The position numbers and the translations under genes were made by a program. A DNA stretch of 64,000 bases from Ephemerocybe angulata (lineage: Eukaryota; Basidiomycota; Agaricomycetes; Agaricales; Psathyrellaceae), in assembly GCA_013368325.1 (NCBI GenBank), contig JAACJK010000058.1, positions 62,001 to 126,000 of the forward strand, in the 5' to 3' direction. Below the pieces are notes generated by a model. It was not told the DNA's origin and made no database searches. It saw nothing but the letters and a program-made list of their open reading frames with translations. Within the stretch, counting starts at the first letter, position 1, and each line of letters starts with the position of its first letter. Below are positions 33,057 through 44,682 of the stretch, piece by piece.

Positions 33057-33638
33057 GGATGAGAGGTGGATATAGACGCCAGAATGATATAGACTCTAGA
33101 CGCACTTGATAGAAAGCTACACGGATGGATGGACGGGCAGATGGACTTTATATGGCTGTAGACGGCCCTTAGGTGTGTGGTTACTGCACAGTTGGAACTG
33201 GTTTTATGGATGGTATGATATGATTTCGTTAGTATAGATTAGGTGCATTGGATAATTGCGGTTTAATCTGAAGACCTAGCGTTAAGTGTGGACTACCTGC
33301 CCCTTCGTTTCCCTTTGAATGTGCCCACAAGTATAATGCCACTCGCTGAGTCTTTTCTTCATGGAAGGTCGAGAGTGGCATTTGGGAATGGGTTCGTTGC
33401 CGTGTCGTGCAAGCCTCTTCCCTGTTCCCATGGGGCCTTTTATGCGGTTCTTGTAGTAAGTGTGAGGTTTGTATTTTGGCGTTCAGGAATACCTTGTCCT
33501 GGTAATATATCGCCTATCACCGACACCCTTGTTATAATCCAGGCGCTCGTCCACGGGTGCAATTGGTGGACTGGGATTAAAGGCGCGTCCTCTAGCAGCA
33601 TGGCTCGCTACAAAATTCGAGTGACTATCCACTGGCTT

Positions 33639-33659
33639 CCCCCCCCCCCCCCCCCCCCC
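33639..33659 (+). repeat. Poly-C tract, 21 nt
   Basis: An uninterrupted run of 21 C residues. Length is likely to vary between isolates and may be mis-assembled. Confidence 0.9.
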
Positions 33660-34029
33660 AAGCCTCTCCACCTGTATCAGTCTGATTAATGCACAAATAC
33701 ACATTGCTTGTTGTAGCCATCTTGTGCACAATCGAGTACAGTCTTTGTCGACCTGTCAGGTGCCATACGTCCATACGTCACCGCTTTTCCTGCACCCACC
33801 TTTTGCATCGCTGGCACTGCCTCCCTCCAGCACGGCCACCCCGCCCCCAACGATCAATCCCGCCCGACGATTCCACTTTCGGTTCAATGGCCAGATCTCA
33901 TCGCCGATTAGGAAGTTCATAGGCCCATGACAGAATCTGTTGAGAAGCACCGCTTTACGGCTGAATTCCTGACGAACCCCTATCACGCCGACTGTCCTTG
34001 TGCGTATCGTCTGCACCACATACCCAAAT

Positions 34030-34490
34030 TATATCAGTATTCATGTTCACCACCCTCGCACCAAATACACAACTTGCAATCACTAGGTTTGGGCGCACAA
34101 TTTACACCAAATACACAAATGCTCAGTTTTTTTTTCGCATATACGAGCATCAGGGTCTTCTTTTCTTTGCGCGCCCGTACCACACCCAATACACCATTAG
34201 TCCCTATTTTCTCCGTGCACCGATCTACACCTAATACACCGTTAATCAGTGTTTTTCGCGGTGCACCGCTTCACACCTAAAACACCATTAATCGGTGTTT
34301 TCTCCATGCGCCGCTTTATGCTGCCCTCCCTTCCTCCGCACCATATACACAACATGGTCAAAGTCTCCTTCTGCGCCGCTTCACGCCCGATGTACAAATA
34401 TTCACATTTGTCCTCATGCGCGGCTTCACACCTGATGTACGAAAGGTCAGAATTTCCTGCATGCCGCTACACGCCTCATATACGATTCAT
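34030..34490 (+). repeat. Degenerate tandem repeat field, copy set 1
   Basis: Successive variants of a unit containing a GCGC-rich start, then TTCACACCT and an AATACACC or CATATACAC box, then AATCNGTGTTTTC, recur roughly every 45-65 bp. The same CACACCT-ATNCACC motif appears in reverse orientation at about 54.7-56.35 kb. Origin unknown. Confidence 0.6.
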
Positions 34491-34668
34491 TGAGGCATTA
34501 AAGTCCTTTATCATGAAGCTCGGAATCCCTCCCTCCCCCTACCCCGTCATAGATCCACTGGTTACCCGGTCCGTCCCTTTCCTCCTCTTCATCACGTCAT
34601 ATTGTCATCCGACATAAATAGACAAGGAACTCCCTTGACACTGTGTATGCGCAATGAGCTCTGGTCAG

Positions 34669-34749
34669 AATGTACTGCTCTCCCGTCAAGTCCAATCATC
34701 GGCGCTTAATATTCACCCACCCCCAGGCATCAGCACCACTTGCATTATG
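34669..34749 (+). repeat. Dispersed repeat of about 80 bp, copy 1
   Basis: Begins AATGTACTGCT and includes the block CAAGTCCAATCATCGGCGC, followed by TTAATAT and a CATCAGCACCAC box. The copy at 39392-39467 has the same order in the same orientation, with a 26-bp identical core. Confidence 0.75.
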
Positions 34750-37130
34750 GGCATGCAAGCATGCCATTTACGAGTCCGTTTCCGTGCCGCGCGCTGCTGT
34801 ATTGGACCTCTGTTCTTTTCTGACCTCCCTATTCAGCAACATCACTTACAGGCTCGTCTCTGCGCAGCGGTCTCGTTGCGAACATGCTCCCTGGGCTACA
34901 TCCCTGCCGGACAGCCCATTCAAGGCCAATTTAGGTTTTGGGAGAGGCACGCGAACTGTTCCTTACGTGGGCGCTTAATTCGCCATGGCCCATATTTGTG
35001 ATTATGTAGATTCGTAGAGCGGGATTATGGATAGTGTAGTGTGAGTCAATGTGGGAGGTCCAAAAAGGAATGGGTAAACCAGATACGGCACACATGTACC
35101 TTTTGCGTACCTTGTGCTGTCATCGCCATCATTACGGGGTGCCCAGACCTGTCCCAAGGCTTGTAATTCTGGGTGCTTTGCGCTGATGATGGAGACTTGA
35201 TGGAGACAGTGTAATTTGGCAAGTACAGTTATGCCATGTCAGTAGATTAGAGAAAATCGAACTCCCTTGACGTGATCTCCAGGCATACCTGAGAGCTCGG
35301 CACATTCAGGATTTGGGGCTCGCTGCTTTCATCTACACTAAAAACGCGCTATACATGAGGGAGTGTAATTCATTAAGAACATAAGTTAATTACCACCAAA
35401 CTGAGTTAGAGTAAACCCGGACTCCGCAGCCCGGGCGAGACTTTCTGAAATCAGCTAATCTGGATTTCGCGATGACCTTGGTAAAAACTCACATATCCAG
35501 ATATATGACAGCCAATAGATAGTATCAATAGTTCTGCATTACACTGCTAGACTAAGCCAGACATGCTCCCAGCTTGGCGCTGAACTCCCTTCAATCCCAT
35601 TCAACAAACTCAACTCACAAGGCACAATCCGAGTACCTCACCCCACACATCCATACCCATCCCCCATTCTACGCTGTCCTGACACACGCACACATATAGA
35701 CGTAATTATACTAAGTAGCTAGCTCAGCTCCCAGTGTATCTGAACAGTCATGCCAAGCCCTTCGGAGCTTGGAGAATTGAACACAATTCAAAGTCGTCTG
35801 AATCGGGGCTGCGCACAAAACGCGCCTGCGCTTTCGCAGCGCTTCTATTCACGTAGCGCGCAGGAGATATGCAGGAATGTATAACTAGAGGTAATAGAAA
35901 TGATATAGACTCCTATCCCACCCCCAGATCTCACCCAGCAACACAGTGACGCGCGATCCGACGCGCGAAAGACGCAAGCGCTTAAAGCCCCTTTGGGCGC
36001 CTATCTCCAGACACCTCCAATTCCGCCTCTTCCTCACATCCCACCTCCCATTAAAAACTCATCCTACCCCTATACCTCCGCTAAAACACGGATCGGCTGA
36101 GACCTCCGCCGATCGGATATCCAAAGACTCGGGAGGACTCAAGCAATCCAGCGCGCACCTACCGGAATATCCGTACATATGTGCATATGCACGGTTGCGC
36201 TCAATGGTTGGAGCTTCGGATGGCCTGGGTGCCGAGTAGTTGGGCTTGGCATGGCGTAGTGTGCGTAAGATGCGGGTTGCGAGCTTGGAGGTTTGGATGG
36301 ATGGATGTCCGGGAGGTGGATGCGGGCCCGGGGCAGGATATCCGTGCGTTTTCCCTCGTCTATTTCGTGGTGTATGGGTGGGTGGGATAGGAGGTAATTG
36401 TGTCTGGAGAAGGGTATGTTGGGAGAGGGGGGTGTGTGTGGCGGAGATGCGACGTCGAGTGGTCGAGTTTGCGTTGTTCGTTGAGCATCTCGATTCGCGT
36501 TTAGGCGCCGCTATCAATTTAGACAATGCATTGTACACGCATTTTATGTTTCAGACTAGTTCAGACTCCTCTCGCACAGTACCCCACTGGTATGTACGTG
36601 GCCCTGTAAATTCACCCAGGGCGTGAACTCTATCCTTCCCCCAACGGCAGTGAATCAGAAGATGAATGAGTAACTGGGCGACACACCCATGCTCCCGAAA
36701 CGCCCAGTCGCACGGACGCTTCCAATCGCTTCACTTCACGTTGATATGTTCTTGGCAGCGAAATACTTACGTGAATACGTACACAGCCCATACACTTACC
36801 GACAGTTCCGCCCATATCCGAGCGACCGCATCGCAATGCCAACCTGCGAGCGTACGAAACTCGTCTATTCCATTTCGCGATTCCCTGGGTCATTTACTTG
36901 GCAAAGATAAGTTGGCAAAAATAGATAGTTTATTCAGGTGTGCGTATGTACGTATGTACAGGGTGAGAAGAGGAGGGGTGCGAGGGGATGTATATAAGGT
37001 GGGAAGGAAGGCCGTCGGGGTTCGGCATCAACACATCCCCCCCACTCCCCGACTTTCCTTCTTCTTCTTACTCTATCTCTTTCCTTGTCTCTTTTCCCCT
37101 GCGTCGCTCATTCCTCATCGCCGTCGACGT

Positions 37131-38970
37131 CCAGAGCCTTGCTCGTTGTCGCACACAACGAGCTCTGGTCAGTGTTCCGTGCTCGCCTTTTTGCCGACTG
37201 AACTGATGTCATACTCACCTAGCTCGCTTCACCGCATCTCGTCTCCCGCGTTGCTTGTCACCGCACTCTCCTCCCTTCCACCACCCCCTCCATCATCGCC
37301 GTCTTTCAACGCAGCATGCGGGGTGCACAGGTAAGCCGTCTGCGCGTCGTTGAGGTCGTGTTGCCACTGGCACGCTTTCTTTCATCATGCAGGATGGTTG
37401 CTGGGCGGGTTCTCGTCGTTGTCGTGGTGGTGAGCCAGCGAAATCTCGAGGTCGGCGCGTTAGCGGTAAGTCTTCGATGTCGTTCCTGGTGCTCGGGGTC
37501 GTTGACGGTGTTCCAACAGGTTTTCCGCATACCGGGAGTTGTCGAGGTCCGGGTGCGTTCATCGCCATCGTTCTAATTGGGTGCTCATGACACCGTCGTC
37601 TAGCTGTCGTCGCATTGTGCTCAATGGGCTGTATTTCGGAAGGTAAGTCAGGATACAGGAATCGAAACGGGGGGCCTAACGTTATCATATCCAAGAACTC
37701 CCTCCCACCACCACCCTCTCGCTGCCGTCGCCGTCGAGCCAAGCATAGGACGCTCAGGTGAGCCCGTCGCACGTCGTCGAGCTCGTGTCGGAACCGACGC
37801 GGTTTCTTTCGTCACCCAGGCTAGGTTGGGATGGGTGCTCGTCGCCGTTCACGGCTGGGCGAAGGATTGTCAAGGTCTCTGGAGGACGGTGATGGACTGC
37901 TGGCCGGGTACACGGTGAGTCTTCTACGTCTTCCTTGCGTGTCTGGGCGCTGCTGACGGTGCTTTCCCAGAGCGCAACATGCTGGAGTCGAAGAAGTCGA
38001 TGCACGGTCGTCGGCATCGTCGTTTTGGCTCGGCGTTGACGTCGTCGTCGACGCTGTTCTGCTTAACGGAGCGCGTTACTAATGAAGCCTGAAGGTGAGC
38101 TACGAAACCAAGAGCAAAACGAAAGTACAGACTTAATGTCTCCTAGACGTTGCCATGGTGCGTCCGTCATCGCCGAGCTTGGTATTCCAGGTCGTCGCCG
38201 AGGTGGTAGGCGTCGTACGGACTGTCCGACAGGTCAGTCTCCGCACAACGCACTTGGAACTGAGTTACTGACCGATTTGACCTCAAAGCCGTCTCGTGTG
38301 GCACAGGGCTCGTTTCTCTCGGTGAGAACGGCCCTCGCGTGCGCCGTTGACTCGCCGTTGACTTTTGCTGACTGTTTGATGCGGCTCCTAGACTTTCTGA
38401 ATGGTATGTTGGCCTGAGTGGGCCTCAGCTGTGGATACTGACGCACCTTTCATCACAGATTCGACTTGGATATGCCAAACCGACCTTTCCCTTCACCGCC
38501 AAACCACTGGGCGAGTGCCGTGCATCCCATGCTCTCGCAGCGTTGATTTCACGCCCTTTCGTGAACGGTCAGTCAGTCCAACGGGTGTACGCCATAGCCT
38601 TGAGTACTGACGCACCTTTGAGCCTAGAATCATCGCCTGCGCTGTGCTACCCAGGATCGCCTCTGCATTCCACCGTGTTCGGGCTGTGCGAGCTGGGTGC
38701 GATTGCGCGCTGTGGGTCTGTGCTTTCGTCGCGCGCCGGGACAATGGCTACATAACCGCGTGAAGTGAGTACTTTTTACGCCAGATCTACCGCTGTACTA
38801 ACATGCCCGAGACCTCTAGCCTGCACGATGGGTGCGCATATCCATGATTTGAGACCGCGATCTTGGCCGTCATGCATGTGCGAACGGCGTTGGACAGGCG
38901 GCGGCGGATGCGCAAGGATGTGGAGGAAAAGGCGAGGGAGCGCTATATTAGGCTGGGTAGACGTGTAGAG
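37131..38970 (+). ncRNA. Intron-dense orphan locus with internal tandem duplication, possibly non-coding
   Basis: About fourteen canonical introns of 51-70 nt lie head to tail on the plus strand: 37168-37222, 37331-37392, 37466-37519, 37553-37603, 37643-37695, 37758-37819, 37915-37970, one uncertain, 38095-38146, 38233-38288, 38322-38391, 38404-38458, 38568-38627 and 38765-38819. Donors are GTAAG/GTGAG/GTCAG type, several have CTAAC or CTGAC branch sites, and all end in AG. Exons are 12-200 nt. Joined exons from ATG 37316 give only about 70 codons before a stop, and no other frame stays open. The block around 37223-37642 is duplicated with divergence at about 37643-38094, with matching exon edges and two 62-nt introns. 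A spliced non-coding RNA, a pseudogene or an orphan small protein are all possible. Confidence 0.5.
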
Positions 38971-39600
38971 TAGAGAATGGACGTGGCGTACCCCGGGTGT
39001 GGGCGTGGGGTGATTTCGAATTCTTCCATTATTGCGGGGGTGCTGGGTGTTCAGTATCAGTTTGTCGCATCTGTAAGTTCCTGAGAAGCAGGCTATGTAA
39101 CGAAAGACCGAAAGTAAGATCCCATAGCTGCCGAATGGGCCCCAAGGCCAGTGGATAGAGAGTAAAAGTAAGCCAACCAAACAAAGACCAAACACCAATA
39201 TCGATAGGCGTCCAGCCCAGAGGTGGGAAACGAAAGTCCGATCAAGGCGGACATCACGCGCGGAATGACCAAACAAGAACCAAACATCAAAAACGATAGG
39301 CGTCACGCAAAAACCGGTCCTACAATAACGATTCCGTAAACGGACTCGTAACATGCACTACTATTGACACGCTCTATTTCTGTGCTAGTCGAATGTACTG
39401 CTTTCTCTCAAGTCCAATCATCGGCGCTTAATATCCACTCACCCCATCAGCACCACATGCACTATTGACGCGCTCTATTTCTGTGCACCACTAGTGCTTT
39501 GTCTGATTACACCACATCCACCATGGCTGGCTACACGTCTACTGTATCTAGTCAAAAGCCATAATACCTATGTTCCCCAGCCCCGCTCCACGGCTGTCCA
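38971..39600. other. Intergenic with short repeats
   Basis: No gene was supported. It contains the second copy of the 80-bp dispersed repeat (39392-39467). That copy is flanked on both sides by a further short repeat: an ACTATTGACRCGCTC box followed by TATTTCTGTGC, near 39360 and 39461. Confidence 0.45.
39392..39467 (+). repeat. Dispersed repeat of about 80 bp, copy 2
   Basis: Direct-orientation copy of 34669-34749, 4.7 kb downstream. It shares the AATGTACTGCT start, the AAGTCCAATCATCGGCGC core and the ATCAGCACCAC end, with a 4-bp gap. Confidence 0.75.
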
Positions 39601-40453
39601 TCAAGTCAACCGATACATCTTCCGGGCGCGTTCCGTTAGCCGCATTACGGATTGAGGGCGCAGACGGTACTGTCTGTCCTGTGAGACTTTCGGATTCTGC
39701 GTAGTTGTGGCTGAAATAGATGGCAGCAAAGGCGGAGGAGTCCCAAGGCGCGGTAGAGCCGAAAGAGTTGGGTTAGGCGCCGGTGGCGGGGGCGCAGGAA
39801 GCGTGGGAGGCGCAGGCCGAGCTGGGAGGGCGGGGAATGCAGAGAACGCAGGGAGCGCAGGTGGGGCCGGGGCCGCAGGGATTGGTGCGAAAGGTGCGGT
39901 ATCCAAGGTATGCATGAGACATGGGGGAATTCCACCTATTGTGTTTGTGAGCATAGGATAGAGAACTGAAGAAACACACTCAACGTACCTGTAGCAGGGA
40001 AGAGAGACGTCCTTCGCGCATTTGGTTAGTCATATATTAAGTTGCTGGTACAAGGACTCACAGAACGCGCATTATATCTTCATCTTCTATGGTATCTGGC
40101 CAGATACGCTCTATTCCATTGTCTGACTCGCTTGATTCGCTTTCGTCCTCATCTTCTTCGTAGTCAGTGTACTCTCCGTTTTCGTGTCTCTCTGCTCGTT
40201 CTTTTGCCTCCCTTTCATCACTTATTCTTGATTCCTCAACATCGGCAAGCACCCAGCGTGCATAGGCATGACTATCTGTCCAGACTCTGGTGGGTGGGCC
40301 ATCATAATTGGAGATCTCGTAGTAGCCAGGAGGTGGGGAGACGCCTTTTTTCTTGCGGGAAGGCTTTCGGACGGGTTTCCCTCTCGTCGGGGCGCGGTTC
40401 AGTTTCTTTTGGGAAGCTGTCGGGCGGCGATCTTGCTTCTTGGTGGGAGGCAT
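39601..40453 (-). CDS. Orphan protein: basic N-terminus, acidic middle, Pro/Ala-rich tail
   Basis: Exons 40062-40453, 39989-40011 and 39601-39935 sum to 750 nt, 249 residues. The middle exon is only 23 nt but has good flanking signals and restores frame. The first 40 residues are strongly basic (KKLNRAPTRGKPVRKPSRKKK), which could bind nucleic acid or direct nuclear import. A short folded-looking segment (YYEISNYDGPPTRVWTDS) follows, then an acidic EDEDESESSESD stretch, then a Pro/Ala-rich tail of about 75 residues. No known domain was recognised. It lies tandem to and downstream of the large Ser/Pro-rich gene on the same strand. Confidence 0.65.
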
Positions 40454-40570
40454 TCAGGTCAGTAGACGATTCTTTGGGCCTATAGCATATTTCTTCGCCG
40501 CATTTTTGCGCGATGCAGCATTCATCAGTCACGACCACGCTCTGAGCTTAAAATGAGCCGAATAAGCATG

Positions 40571-40607
40571 GAGATAACTCCCTTCGTTAAAGGGAGGGAG
40601 TTATCTC
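40571..40607. repeat. Perfect 13-bp hairpin between two minus-strand genes
   Basis: GAGATAACTCCCT at 40571-40583 is exactly reverse-complementary to 40595-40607, with an 11-nt loop. It sits about 110 bp from the stop codon of the upstream gene, so it could affect 3'-end formation or be a transposon footprint. Confidence 0.75.
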
Positions 40608-40714
40608 TACAAGTCAATTGATCGCGTAGTATAGACATTGACAACGGGGACATCGCACGTTCTACTCTAGTCTAGGCCAGGAACACGGAGTAAAGAAGTC
40701 AAAGTCGGGCACTG

Positions 40715-43700
40715 CTAGGGTATGTAGTGTAAGTATGATGACTTGACTGCAAAGAGAGGAATGTTCAGAACGGACCGTTTGGGGTTTGAGTTTGGGCCTT
40801 CTTTCCCGGAACGATGGCGTTTCTGGCCCCCAGAGAGAGGCGGCGTCAGGGTGAGTAATACGTCATAACAATTACTCAAATCCTTCACAAGGGAGTTCCA
40901 TGCGCTTCGCGAGTCCTGCTCCCAAGGCGACTGTTGTGTTGCAGCTGCCCTTCCCCACCATAGCAAGAGCATCATCAGTGAGACGAGTCCATTAGAACCT
41001 GACTTACGGACTGAACTCCAGCACTGAATCGTTGAATCTGGGGTGGAGAAGACGGGCAACGGAAAGCCGTTGTCAGAGGCACGGAAGGGTGGTTGGATCG
41101 AGCACCACCACTTGGTAATCGCGATACCGAGATCTGCCGGATCAGCGACAAATGGAGGCTTGTCGTGAGCACGAACACCGCTCTTGGCTTTGTGAGTCCA
41201 TTGTGACCACTCTTCGGGTCGTAGTTTGACAGGCATCGGGCCCTGATAGGAGATATTGAGATGCAAAATCAAATAGAACAAGAACAAATATACCTTTGCA
41301 GACCTCCCAAACCCAAGACGCTCTTCGAGTATGCACCATTTCTTGACGAGTTCTTCCCACTCTTTCCCGAGATCCCGACTTGTGAGATCCTTGACAGTGG
41401 AGTTGAACCACTCGGGCGGAGTTATAGCCTCGTCTCCATTATGGGATGGTGGTGGCGGTGCAGGATTTGAACCGATGAGTTGCTGCTTCTCTAGACGTGT
41501 GGAAGGCACAGCAGGGCGTCTTGATCGGCGAATACCTTCGCCAGCTGTTTCAGGGTTGGGTACTCCTTCCGCTGACTTTGACGCCCCGCCCACCGCCGCC
41601 ACGCCGTCGGCCCTCTCCCCGCCTTCCTTCACAATGTCCGCCCCCTCCCCGCCTTCCTCCACAACGTCCGCCCCCTCCCTGCCTTCGTTCACAACGTCCG
41701 CCTTCCCCCCGCCCGTATTCACCGTCAGCGTGGTGTGGGGAGGTGGCGAGGGTGGATGTGATGGTGGTGGGCTTAGCGACAGTGGGCGGGGCGAAGGTGG
41801 AGAAGAAGATGCTCGGGGTGAGGGCGATGATGACGGTGACCTCGGTGAAGGCACAGATGGCCGCGGGTTCAGCGAAGGTGGAGAAGGGAGCGGACGGGAG
41901 TAATGCGGAGGAGAAGATGGTGGTAGCGGCGAAGGTGGACGTAAGTTTGGAGCACGAGATCCCGATACTTCAGGACGCCGATAGTTTGAGCCTCGCAGGC
42001 CAAAAGAAGATGAGTAAATCGGAGCTTCCTCTGGGATAAGGTGGGAGTTGATGTTGGATGGTTGACTCGAGTACTGCTGTGATTGGGTAGGGTCCCCAAG
42101 ATCATGATTGGACCCTACATTGGGACTCGAACGCGACAGAGGGTGACGAGCTGGAAAGGTAATCCCCGGAAGAGCTTTGTGGATGTGGGAGGCAGACTGT
42201 CCCCCGGCCATAGATACGTTGAGATAAGCTGGCGGGGTTGAAGGGCCAGGAAACCGCAATGTAGACGGTGGTTGTGCATACCGGGGGGTAGACCCAAGCT
42301 TAGCCGGTGATCTGGAGGTACGCCTGAAGCTGCCAGGGATTGAGAAATCTGGCTGTTGCAAACGATAGGGGCTCGATGAGCTACCGCTCCTCGGACTACC
42401 CTGATCGGACATATACAGATCCGATCCTGATCTTTTGGGGGTTGGTGAAGACAAATTGTCATTCGCCATCGCATTCAGAACGCTGAAGCTAGCCCAAGGA
42501 GGACTAAACGAGTTCCAAGCTTCTGTGTCACATTAAACTTTGTTTGCCATCGGTCGAAAAAACGGAAAGAGCGCACCTGCTGACGGACTCCATCCGTATG
42601 ACGGAGACCCTTCCAGCCCACCTGCTCCTTGCGTCTTAACATCTGGGAGTGTGAAGAGGTCATCCTGGAGAGCAGGATTGGGAGGACTAGACAGTGATTC
42701 GGTGGGAGATATGAGAGTCGAAATCGAAGGGAGGGGATGAGTGACGTTCAACTGTCTCCATGAAGGTAAAGTGAGTGTGGCAGGTGTGAGCGATGCATTC
42801 GGGAGAGACTGTGGCACATGGTTTGAAGCTTTCGGAAGAGAAAGTGGGGCAGAGTTCACAACCTCAGGCTGTGTCTCGCCATCCTCCGCAGGCGGTGGTA
42901 AAGACGATGATGCCTCTGACGAACTGCTCTGAGCAACTGACCGAGGCTCGGTTATCTCCGATCCAACTGTCGCCCCATCACCGGTCTGCGGCGGCAGAGC
43001 GGAACTGCCAGTGGCCGTCTCGGTGCCACCACCCTGTTTAGAGTCTGAGCTCATGTCGGACTCTATGTTATTTCATATGAAAGGTATGTTATGAGCGCCC
43101 CTGATCTGCAATAGAACGTATGGCTTACCTGAATCTTCTCCTGCCTCGGATTCCGGTGATGGGAGTAATGATCGCTTGGCACATGTCTCAGGCGCTAAAC
43201 GGGAGTTCAGTTCACCGGTGTAAACAAACATCTATCGCCACCCACTGAATTCATATTTTCGAACGAAACGAGCGAGCTCTTCAACATAGACAGACTCGTG
43301 ATTCGACCAAACTGATGATAAAAGTGGGGTCTCTGGCTTTTCGCCGTACTGGAACCTACAATATAGCTTGTTATGGGAGGAAAAATGCAAAGGTGTTATC
43401 AAACTTACGTCTTCGCTAAGATCTTTCCTCCATGATCTGGAACTGGGCCGACTACTGTCATGAAGGCCATCACGCCAGCCTTTCGGACAGCCGGCTCAAC
43501 GACAGCCAACAGGACGCTAGGCAAAAGGTCGTAGAACCTTGCAGCAGAGACTCGTCAGCGCAGGGTCGGGGAGTGAGTTCAGTTGACGTACTTTTGGTAT
43601 GTCGCAGGATCACCAGTGGTATCGCCATCTTTTGTGTCCTCCTCTTCTTTCTTAGAGTTTATAAGGGCGTCGACAGCTTGAAGCTGCTCGGGAGATGCCT

Positions 43701-44236
43701 CGCTGAGGAGCTTCTTGCACGTCGCATGCCATTTCCCAATCTTCTTTCGACCACGAAGACCCTCAACAACGCATGCAGATTCGTGTGCTTCATGGGTGAG
43801 TTCTGGATATAGCTTAGCAAATGCTTCATACGCCTTGGGGTGCCGGGTGCGGGAGTTATACAGTGCGCGGATATCCTTTGCAGAGATAGTGGAGGCGGAG
43901 TTTCGACTACGTGGATTGAGCTGCCAGCGGTACCACTCTTTGAGTCGCTATCGTTTGGTGAGTCTCCCTTAATAATTTACTAGGTGTTGGTGTTATACAT
44001 ACCTGCTGTAATTTCTTCAGCTTCTCCGAGTACACACCCATTTGTTCCTCGTCCAAGTCGCTCAGCTTCATCCCCGGAAAAAGCTCCTCGACAAGGGGAA
44101 ATTGGTCTAGATACTTATTAAATAGCTTTGGCCAAAACGCCGTGTAGTTCCTGTGAACTTGACACTCCTCATACTCAGGAATTAGCCCTTGGAGGAACTT
44201 CTTCTGAACAGGGTTAGCCCAGCCTGCGGGAGCCAT
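40715..44236 (-). CDS. Large conserved fungal protein of unknown function, Ser/Pro-rich centre
   Basis: A multi-exon gene from ATG 44236 to the stop at 40715. The joins I checked keep frame: 44003-44236, 43592-43947, then exons ending near 43410, 43200 and 43130, 43070 to about 42590, and the long exon beginning about 42535. The N-terminal 230 residues are a compact helical region (WANPVQKKFLQGLIPEYEEC, NYTAFWPKLFNKYLDQFP, LNPRSRN) seen in many agaricomycete predicted proteins. A VVGPVPDHGGKI segment follows, then several hundred low-complexity Ser/Pro residues. The C-terminal region (RPEEWSQWTHKAKSG, ITKWWCSIQPPFR, VRKSGSNGLVSLMMLLLWW) is again conserved in that family. I know of no assigned function. 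Its setting beside a KDZ transposase and repeats suggests an expanded accessory family. Confidence 0.75.
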
Positions 44237-44682
44237 TAGCGTTTGGGGAGTTGAGAATGGTCAAAAGCTGAGTGGAGGCTGGGCGTCGCCAAGAGAGTAC
44301 GGGAAGAAAATATCTGAAGAATTAAAATGGCGGAATCTTGCATTTAAAGCCGTAAGCCGCCGTTCTACATTCTTCTCTCGCACGCCTCCGCATTCAACAC
44401 CGCAAGGATACACCACTGATTCAACACGACGTCGAGGTCCTCAATAATAAAATAACACCAGTGTGTTAGATCTGACATTATCCGATAGGATATAGTTTAA
44501 TGAATGGGACGTCAGCAAGGTGTTGCAGTGCAGCACACCCTGGCGCAGTTTTAACTTTAATGAACGTGCCCTGTGACGCGTACTGAACCTCCTGACCTAC
44601 CCGAAGTAAGCGACGAGTGATATAAAGCCTCCCAAAGAAGGGGAGTCGTCAGAACTTCACCCCTTTTCCTTTCCTTCCCACC
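44237..44682. promoter_or_regulatory. Divergent promoter region with TATA box
   Basis: TATAAAG at 44621-44627 lies about 60 bp before the plus-strand start at 44683. The other side serves the large minus-strand gene. No other feature was seen. Confidence 0.45.

Larger units (their letters stand above)
33057..37130. other. Four-kilobase gene-poor region with repeats
   Basis: No protein gene can be supported. It contains a 21-nt C tract, a field of degenerate repeats (about 34030-34490) and one copy of an 80-bp dispersed repeat. Frames of up to about 160 codons (for example 36059-36538 minus) are low-complexity with no motif. Composition shifts repeatedly between C/T-rich and mixed sequence, consistent with decayed transposon material. 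Confidence 0.5.

Noticed and set aside
34030..34490. CRISPR-like array
   Set aside because: Eukaryotic context, repeats are degenerate with no constant-length spacers.
36059..36538. 159-codon minus-strand frame
   Set aside because: Random-like composition in a repeat-rich region with no domain; overlaps other equally long frames.
36666..37334. 222-codon plus-strand frame
   Set aside because: Crosses the first introns of the intron-dense locus and has no conserved segment.
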